A stretch of DNA of 64,000 nucleotides from Salticus scenicus (lineage: Eukaryota; Arthropoda; Arachnida; Araneae; Salticidae), in the NCBI GenBank assembly GCA_963930645.1, contig OZ005651.1:331967527-332031526 (forward strand), read 5' to 3'. The position numbers were made by a program, and so were the translations under genes. This document shows, piece after piece, positions 56,869-64,000 of the stretch. Position 1 is the first letter of the stretch. The number at the start of each line of letters is the position of its first letter. Below the pieces are notes generated by a model. That model was not told the origin of the DNA. It saw only the letters and a list, made by a program, of their open reading frames with translations, and ran no database searches.

Positions 56869-58440
56869 CACCCTTTAAGATGTCACAGAAAGTATAGTTA
56901 ACAATATGCATTCATTGAGGAGATAGTTTTTGAGATTGCGATAGCATTCCACAACCATAGGATTAGAATTTATGAAAGAAATCATAGAGCTGACTGATGA
57001 GGGGGGGGGGGGGCTAAGTGACTATGCTCATATCATAAAAGAAACTCACAAGCTGTTAATCCCACGAGTTCGTATGCTTGATAAATTATTTGATTGCACT
57101 GTTTTTCAATTTTGGTTATAGTTTTTCTGTTCTGAGGTAAAAAAAAAAAAAAAAAAAAACTGCACATGAAATTGAAAATATTATGCAATTAAAAAATGTT
57201 CCAAGAACCTGCTGCCATGGATTAACATTAGCTTGTCTCTTCATGAACGTAGCCTCTCAAATGTAACAATATGAGTAATCACCAATAATATGATTACTAA
57301 TCAAATTTTTAGAAAATTGATATTTAGAAATATTCTTTTCTAGCATTTTTAAACTTTCATTTACCACTAAAATTTAACAAAAATTTCTCATTTATTAAAT
57401 AAGTCAAAACTTTAGTGGCAAGAAATAACTATATAAAAGGTGGCAATTATGTGGCAGCTATAGTTCATAACATTTGTATTTAGAACCTAGAGTTACGTTT
57501 AGATGTACGACATTTTTTCATCAAATTAAGGCTTTCATCACGAAAATAAAACTTATTTATGCTTAATATAGCATTGATAAAAAAAAATCTTCATATTTCA
57601 AATGCATAAACATACATAAACATTTGTTTAGTAGTTTGTCGTCTACAAAGATAGTTACCAATTCCTAGAGTTAACATGAGATACTACTGTATTCAAGATA
57701 TTTTTTTCTAACTTTTACTATAGTACTTTATAAAGTTATTCTTTTATTTGTGTAACTTTTTTTACTTCAGAGAGAATTTATATCAAATAATACAGAAAAT
57801 TCATAAATGGAGTTTTGAAGATTTTTATTTGTTAAAGAATATGTAATATTTTTACTTTCAAAATTTTGTTTGACTGAATCTTGAATTAGGATTTATAAAA
57901 AAGCTTGCGAAATCTGGAAATTCAGATATGAAATCAATGCCATTATATTATTTAAGTATGAGAAAATATGAGACTGTAAAACTGAACATGAAATTATTCA
58001 GAATAAAACAGGAACAAAATATATTTAAAAAATAAAATTTTAATATTTCTAATGGGATATAAGACTCTCTGCAAAAAGATTCCCCCTCCCCCATTTTTAA
58101 TTCAACATGAATTTTTTTAATTTTCTTTCTACACACCTAAAACTTTTGTGAGTGAACTTATTCCTAGAAAAACTTTTGTTTAGGGGAATTCAAAAGCATA
58201 GGGAAAGAATCTTAAAATTAAAAAAGTTTCTAAACAACATATATATATACATTAAGAAGAAGAAAAAATACTTTTGAATATTTTATCAAGAACTCATCCA
58301 ATATAACAAAAGAAAATATTTACAACATATTTATTTATTAAGCATACTATTTTCAATTATTTACTACGCATACATAATTAGAGATTAAATTATAAACTCC
58401 ACATTGATTTATATTAGCTTCATTTGACATTAAGTTTTTG
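55640..58440. other. non-coding, AT-rich
   Basis: Long A/T runs (e.g. 56150-56171, 56840-56868, 57139-57159), a C tract at 56498-56508 and a G tract at 57001-57013. No supported gene. Confidence 0.4.
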
Positions 58441-58450
58441 CACTTGGCAT

Positions 58451-58518
58451 TTATATTCGATCTTCTGGTTCTTTTGGGTGATTTCGATCTTTTTTCTTGT
58501 TTAATACACAAGCATGCC
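58451..58518 (-). other. candidate terminal coding exon
   Basis: Minus strand: acceptor TTTTTTAATAG, then 22 codons ending HACVLNKKKDRNHPKEPEDR-Ile-stop, with AATAAA about 115 bp downstream. The lysine/acid composition looks like a protein C terminus, but the segment is short and no upstream exon was recognised. Confidence 0.22.
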
Positions 58519-58819
58519 CTATTAAAAAATATATAAACATTATATAATACATACTATTTATTAATAGACGATGCTACTCTACTACTTACATTCTAATAAA
58601 TATTGCAGATACTAAATAAAAATACAAACAGAATTTCAGTTGTGTCTCATTAAAAAAAAAAAAAAAAAAAAAAAACATAACTATTAATTTATTAAACACC
58701 ACACTTTGAAACTTCATTTAGATTCAAACAAATTTATTGAAAATTCATAAGATTAAATTTTGCACAATCCTAAACCACTAATATGAACTTTTTGCTCTTC
58801 AGTTTGTTTCTTTCAGTAG

Positions 58820-58900
58820 AAAGCTTATGAAAAATTCAAACGAGGAGGAGATACTGTAATTAAGGCATTTACAGAAGAACAAGTTGAGAATAGAAATTAA
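58820..58900 (+). other. candidate terminal coding exon
   Basis: After TTGTTTCTTTCAGTAG, 26 open codons (KAYEKFKRGGDTVIKAFTEE, then QVENRN) lead to TAA. An AATAAA lies at about 59055. It is coding-like but isolated, and on the opposite strand to the 58.45-kb candidate. Confidence 0.22.
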
Positions 58901-59531
58901 CCCGATCAGGTTATCGTATGTTTCGGCATCTTGTCAGTTTATCATAGGTTGCTGAAGAACCCGGGCAATGTTAGAACACGTAAATTGTAATGAAAGAAAA
59001 TGTGATAAAATTCTTGAATACTTCTAATTTAAGGGCAGACAATGAATATTGCAAAATAAATTTTAACAAATATTTCATATTTTATCAGAAATACACTCGT
59101 TTCTATAAAATTCAGGCATCTACTAAAAATTTATAACTTTTGAACAAATTGAGATATTTGAAAAATTCAAATTGCATAATAAAGTTTAAGAATGGTATTT
59201 TTACGAAAAAAGTCATGGACACGGTAGATAGGTATTTCTTTTATACGTGGATTCTGACGGATGAAAAATAAGAAAAATAGCTCGGGTATCCAATGACCCA
59301 CTATAACCTGATCGGGGTTAATATTATTAAATGTACAGGAATCTTAACAAAATATAACTCTAATTAAAAAAGAAAATCACAGTTAAACGACGCTATTTAT
59401 TGATCATTATATGTAGAAACAATACTTCTTCAAATACTGCTAGCATCAAGGCTTAATTTCTAATTATAAAACATTAAAGTCTAACTACCACAGCGTATGT
59501 ATCCTTCTAAATATTTGTATCATATTTTTTA

Positions 59532-59566
<35 letters not shown>

Positions 59567-59629
59567 CAGAAACACACTTTTTAAAATATGTAATTAAAAT
59601 GAATGAAAAGTTATTAAGTAAGGTTGGTT

Positions 59630-59872
59630 GGTTGGTTGGCTGTAGGATTTAAGGCCGATTGACTCCGTATGTGTCCTAGGCATACAAGGGGAATGCCGTC
59701 CATGGGGGGGGGTCTTTCTAAGGGGTCCTAGCTCAAATTTACGCGAGTTTCGGGGGGAAACCATGGAAAACTCCGAACGGCTAGGTCGATGAGTTCGAAC
59801 TGGGATCGAACCCGGCACCTCCCATCTACCGGCTTTCAGCGCAGAACCGATCGGCCGCTGGTGGGCATAATT
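59630..59872 (-). mobile_element. tRNA-derived SINE copy, best preserved
   Basis: On the minus strand: an AGCGGCCGATCGGTTCTGCG head (A-box region), GGTGCCGGGTTCGATCCC (B box), CGACCTAGCCGTTCGGAG, CCCGAAACTCGCGTAAATTT, GAGCTAGGACCCCTTAGA, CCTAGGACACATACGG and CGGCCTTAAATCC. The A and B boxes show the pol III promoter. Ends in a GGTTG microsatellite on the plus strand. Confidence 0.78.
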
Positions 59873-60236
59873 AAGCGAGGAAAAGTTGAAAAAATCTGAA
59901 AATGATTTTTTTTTCCTTATCAGAAAATCCTAAAACAAGCAGACGAAACACATACTATAAGCTACATAAACACATCGTTGAGTATTTTAACTTTTAAAAC
60001 TATATTTTCGGCTACAGCAACGGGTACTAGAGAGCGTATACTTACACGTGTATAACGCAGTATTTATAAACATTAAGATGAACTTTATAAGTTTTGTTGG
60101 GTTTAATTTTTTTTTTATATATTTATTTTAATTTATTACTCGAACTAGACTGGGCCTGGCTCAATTTCTGGGAGATGGGGGGGGGGGGGGGTCACAAAAT
60201 TTTACTTATAGTTAAAAATATCTTATCTAAGTAACA

Positions 60237-60267
<31 letters not shown>

Positions 60268-60271
<4 letters not shown>

Positions 60272-61129
60272 CATTGGAACAAATTTTGCCGCTTAGTGTC
60301 ATTTCTCAGTGGAAAGATATTTCTATTTAAGTTTTCGTGCATGGAATACAGATTTCAGTCTTTTTAATTTTAGTTGGGGTAAAAAATTAAATGTTTGTTT
60401 TAATAAAAAAAAAAAAACTCTTTTTCTATCTGTTATTAAAAATTGCCGTGCTCCTTTGCTATAGTTTCATATCATACTTAGAAAATGGTTTATTAGATTT
60501 AAAAATACAAAAACTGGGATTAGCATGACGCAAAGTTCTTATAAAAAATATGCGTTTCGCAAATAACTTTAAGCGAAATTTTCTTTTTCAGAATTAATGA
60601 AACTGACACTTTCCCGTGAAATTCGATGGGTTTATTTTTCGATTTTGGTTGACTAACTCAAGTTGTCAGAAGGAGACAAAAAATAAATAAACAAATAACA
60701 AAAAAAAAAAAAAAAAAGAAAGAAAGAAAGAAAGAAAGGAAAAAAGGAAAAAAAAAAAAATAATGCTCAGCTTTTGGACTAGCCAAACAAATTTTTCTTA
60801 GTCAATTGACAAAATAGAAATAATTTATTTTTATTCTCTCATCTGACTAACCGGTCAAATTTGAGGAAAATGAAAACTGTACCTGGGAAGTTAGTCATCT
60901 GACAAGTTTTAGAGCCAAAACGAATCATCAGACGAAGCACATTAAAGATACATGGTAAAATAAAACGACTTTTGTGTCTCATGACTAAATGGGATTGTCA
61001 GGTAGTGTTGTGAATGTTTAAAATTTTGCGTAATTTTGTGCAAATTTGTCAATGTACTTGACAAACGTTTAGTGTCACAAAGATGGCACGTCTCTTGACA
61101 AGTTTCGATTTTTCATTTTTCTGTGTGTA
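60268..61129 (+). mobile_element. interspersed element, copy D
   Basis: Collinear with copy C (33299-34143) over its whole length, ending ATTTTTCTGTGTGTA. It differs by an expanded (GAAA)n tract near 60716-60740 and scattered substitutions. Confidence 0.7.
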
Positions 61130-61971
61130 TCTAATTCAGGAGACAAAAGCACCTAAAATTTCTTTAAAATTATTGAACAAATTTCTATCGTTGCGAATTT
61201 TCACATTGTGCTCGAATGGACCAAATCAAGCCAAATTTTGGCGAAAAATGCCTTGAAGCATAGCTGATGAATTACAAAATATGGCAATGAGTCATCTTGT
61301 TGGATTGTGGCATAACACAAAAGTTGTTTCCACCTAAATTTCATACTTTAGTTATTTTTAAAAAATTTAATTGTCGTGTCGAAAAACTTTTTGCACCCCA
61401 CCCCTGGATTCAGAAAAATTTCCCCTTTCATTTGATAGGTACCGAATTTGTAACGATACGTCTGATATTTCTAATTTATTTTCCCCCTTGTCCGTTTTTA
61501 ACCTGGATTCGGCAGATGGTTTATGACAGAGAAAGTAAGCTGTCTTTATTTAAAAAGTCGGCTTCATCACAATTAACGAAAAATCTCTTTTTAACTTGTA
61601 ACTTTTAAGCAATTGAAGCTATCGAAAAAGTTTAAATACAAAAATTGTTCTTTAGGGTAAGGTGGTAACTTGCCTGATTTGAAGTTTTTTCCTATTTAAG
61701 AAATTATGGGCAAAAGAAAATTTCCACACCTTTTGAGCTAGATACCCCATCAGTGGCGTCGGAACCGGTATGGCAGGTATGGCTGCAGCCATACCAATTT
61801 TTATTTGATGCTGCAAATATATTTTAAAAATAAGATTTCAATTTTTGCAATTTTTTGGGAAAAGTTTGTCCTGTAAATTTTAATGTTGATACTTTATAAT
61901 TTCAAAAATTTTCTGAAACCTTTGCGCTGGCTTTTACCTTTTTTTTTCTTCTTTCGTTACACTTCATAATT

Positions 61972-62407
61972 CCCTACAAACAAAATGTATATGGTCCAAC
62001 ATTGAAACAATTGTTTTTGTTGGGCTTTTTGTTAGACAATGGTTGTAATTGGTCGTTGGATGGATGGATGGCCCGGCTGTTATCAAACCGTTGGCTCATA
62101 AGGAGTATTATATGTTAGCAATGACATTTTCGTATCAACTATTTGCTATTTTTATAAATTCACAATAATACATAATGTCCTGTAATAAAATTATATTTTC
62201 TACTGGAAATTATCCAAAGGTACTAATATGTGAAAATTGAACACATGAATTACTGTTGGACTTGGACTCATTCATAGCGTTGTTTTTTATAGTGGGACAA
62301 CCGTAGTTACTCAACAAATAAAATGCCAACAAAAGGGACAAAAAATGTGTTGCTGGGCTAACCGAACAAAATATCTGTTGATGGCCCAACGACTCATGTT
62401 TGTAGGG
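61972..62407. mobile_element. TIR MITE
   Basis: Left end CCCTACAAACAAAATG; right end on the other strand CCCTACAAACATGAG. Subterminal TGGTCCAAC / GTTGGGCCAT also pair. 436 bp, no ORF. The target duplication is not clear. Confidence 0.6.
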
Positions 62408-63182
62408 TTCTCGCTCTGCATCTCACCCTTTTATGAATTTTCAAGCAAGCAAAATAACGTAAAAATAAATTAAGGCCAATTTGGAATCGTAACAAGTACT
62501 TATCTTACGCAAAACTCAGGCACTAACTATGGTAGGAGGGAGGGAGCACTCTGAGACAGTTCCCCCTTTGCAAAACTTTACATAACATTTCTTCTTAAAC
62601 ATATTTTTTTATTAAACATACTTTTTTGATGTACCGAATGAAACAAATTAATTTTTTATTTAATTTATTATTTATTTTGAGAAGGTAAAGGACTGAGGAA
62701 ATGTACAACATATTTTATTCCTACTCTTCTTTAGTCTGAATTAAAAAGAAAGTGTTTATTTTTACTGTTCTCTAGAAGTTTACATTTTCATTTATTTTTT
62801 GATTGTGTGTCTGTCCCATTACAACACCAAAATAATTCTTGAAGTACTCCAGGCTCAGAAATGGATCACTTAAAGTATTTTTATATGGTTATATTTTTTT
62901 ATTTTCCACCAGATTAAAATGAATTTTGAGACGTGAAAACTTTGATATTTACTACATAAAAAGCATTATTTTACTTAAAAAAAAGAAATATTTGATACTT
63001 CCAATAAATAGTAAATATATTTTTACAATTTATATTTAAAATCCCCTTTTCATTGTTTGCAATAGTATTTTTGCGGTTTTATTAATTATATTTTAGAAGA
63101 TTATTATTAAAATTAACACGGCAAATTTCTCTTTGAAGACAAAGATCATGATCCTTCATAAACTCAAATATTTTTTACAAAC
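62408..63182. other. non-coding, AT-rich
   Basis: No supported gene or repeat. Confidence 0.45.
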
Positions 63183-63405
63183 TGGCTGACTTTAGTGATC
63201 AGCTACATTGCAACTCCTGAAAATTTTGATGTAAGCAAATTCCCACTTGCTGGCACTTGCAGTGCCTTAATCTCGGATGATGCATTGCTTTAAAAAATCT
63301 GATAATGTTAATTACAACCAGCTTTTTGTGGCCTGTGAAAATTCTGAATACGGCAAACTCCAGCTTGAAGTCATTTTTGGTTTCCTTTTTCCGGGGCAGA
63401 CACAA
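63183..63405 (+). pseudogene. Tudor-domain-like fragment with stops and a frame change
   Basis: From 63183 one frame reads LVISYIATPENFDVSKFPLA, then GTCSALISDDALL, and hits TAA at 63291. The pattern then continues in another frame from about 63301: NQLFVACENSEYGKLQLEVI. In Tudor domains the order is V.[IV]SYI.SP..FYVQ, then a D..WYRA-like segment, then VFYVDYGNSE. Both blocks and their spacing fit, with the DYGN position degraded to CENSE. At least two inactivating changes are present, so a decayed copy rather than a working exon. Assignment is by pattern only. Confidence 0.42.
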
Positions 63406-63869
63406 TTAGCCTGGTCCAGTCCCGTCAAAAATCTAACCCTACAAACTCTCACTTTTTGCAGACCTCAAATCGATGTGTTGCATTAAATAACTGGCTCACT
63501 TACTACCTAACTTTATACAGAAATAAAAATAAATTACTAATCATCACGAAAGTTTTGGTTTTATATACCTTTTAAAAAAGTGAAACTACCTAGCATGCAA
63601 AAACCCTGAAAACTGATATTTGCATGAGATAGGGAAGATTTAATAATGAAATATCATATGGCTACCTGTATTAAATGATATTTGGAGAGTTCTTAATACA
63701 TTATAAGGCAAGTTAAACATTCAAAATAAGAAATTTCTGTAAAAATAAAATAATTTACATAAAAATCAGAAACAGCAAAAATTTCAAAAACCCGGAATTC
63801 AGGGCTAGCCCCTGAAAAGTTTCACCCCTAGCTTCCAAATTCTAGATGAAAAGTGCCCCACGTCACCAC

Positions 63870-64000
63870 TAGTGACTGAGAGACTCTGCTGTCCAAGCTG
63901 TTAGATTGGAGGTGCTCGGTTCTAACACAAATCGCGCTTGTTGGCGTAACCATTCGGCATATTTTGGGGTTTTCTCCGAAACTCGAGTGCATATGGGCTA
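63870..64000 (+). mobile_element. tRNA-derived SINE copy, cut by the window end
   Basis: GGAGGTGCTCGGTTCTAAC (degenerate B box), then CATTCGGCATATTTTGGGGT, then TTCTCCGAAACTCGAGTGCA and GGGCTA. Same order as the copies at 5.2, 29.7 and 59.6 kb. Confidence 0.6.

Noticed and set aside
61753..63868. hAT-type end CAGTGGCGTCGGAA at 61753 and a vaguely inverse GTCACCACTAG at 63868
   Set aside because: The two ends match poorly and flanks show no 8-bp duplication; not accepted as one 2.1-kb element.
1..64000. CRISPR arrays, bacterial operons, rRNA genes
   Set aside because: None seen. The tandem repeats here have no spacer/repeat structure and the sequence is clearly eukaryotic.

Overview
This is a eukaryotic, strongly AT-rich window, almost certainly arthropod and plausibly an arachnid. 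The arguments are the transposon content (Ty1/copia, BEL/Pao, Ty3/gypsy gag debris of a type common in arachnids, Penelope-like element, Helitron-type ends, many TIR MITEs, a tRNA-derived SINE), the many poly(A)/poly(T) tracts of 20-35 nt, and the absence of compact gene structure. The species call is inference. No conserved host gene can be named; a few candidate exons are described with low confidence.

Layout. 1-4126: 3' four fifths of a Ty1/copia element (gag, protease, integrase, RT, RNase H, right LTR), broken by one frame change at an A7 run and one in-frame stop. 4.1-14.5 kb: non-coding DNA with a SINE, a 145-bp tandem array, one exon-like ORF on the minus strand, a long interspersed element (copy A) with a nested pogo/Tigger-like MITE, and a foldback MITE. 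14567-21174: a complete BEL/Pao retrotransposon with two LTRs of 356 bp that read as identical, a 5-bp target duplication and one uninterrupted 1735-codon gag-pol ORF; it is the only clearly intact gene in the window. 21.6-23.9 kb: a cluster of MITEs (Tigger-like, hAT-like, TTAA-flanked palindrome) and a broken gypsy gag on the minus strand.

25-36 kb: a second 145-bp array with a characteristic tail, SINE, a composite element with 271-bp and about 155-bp arrays, element copy C, a 261-bp array and an inverted Helitron fragment. 36.3-39.8 kb: several splice-bounded open segments on the minus strand that may be one host gene, with a Penelope-like element inserted at its presumed 5' end. That insertion is a mirror-image double copy carrying a GIY-YIG endonuclease, flanked by a 12-bp target duplication plus a 32-bp one-sided extension.

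41-43 kb: a tandem array of about 180 bp, then a Helitron 3' end. 44.57-45.7 kb: a less AT-rich island with a broken minus-strand gene resembling viral Bro-N/DNA-binding proteins, a perfect hairpin and direct repeats; candidate endogenous large-DNA-virus fragment. 47293-49458: a non-autonomous Helitron whose interior is a 147-bp tandem array. 49.5-64 kb: foldback elements, a duplicated non-coding block, copies B and D of the long interspersed elements, TIR MITEs, a Tudor-like pseudogene and two more SINE copies.

The retroelement proteins work as self-contained replication units: gag, aspartic protease, reverse transcriptase/RNase H and integrase (or GIY-YIG endonuclease for the Penelope-like element). 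The non-autonomous units (SINE, MITEs, Helitron arrays) would depend on proteins encoded elsewhere.
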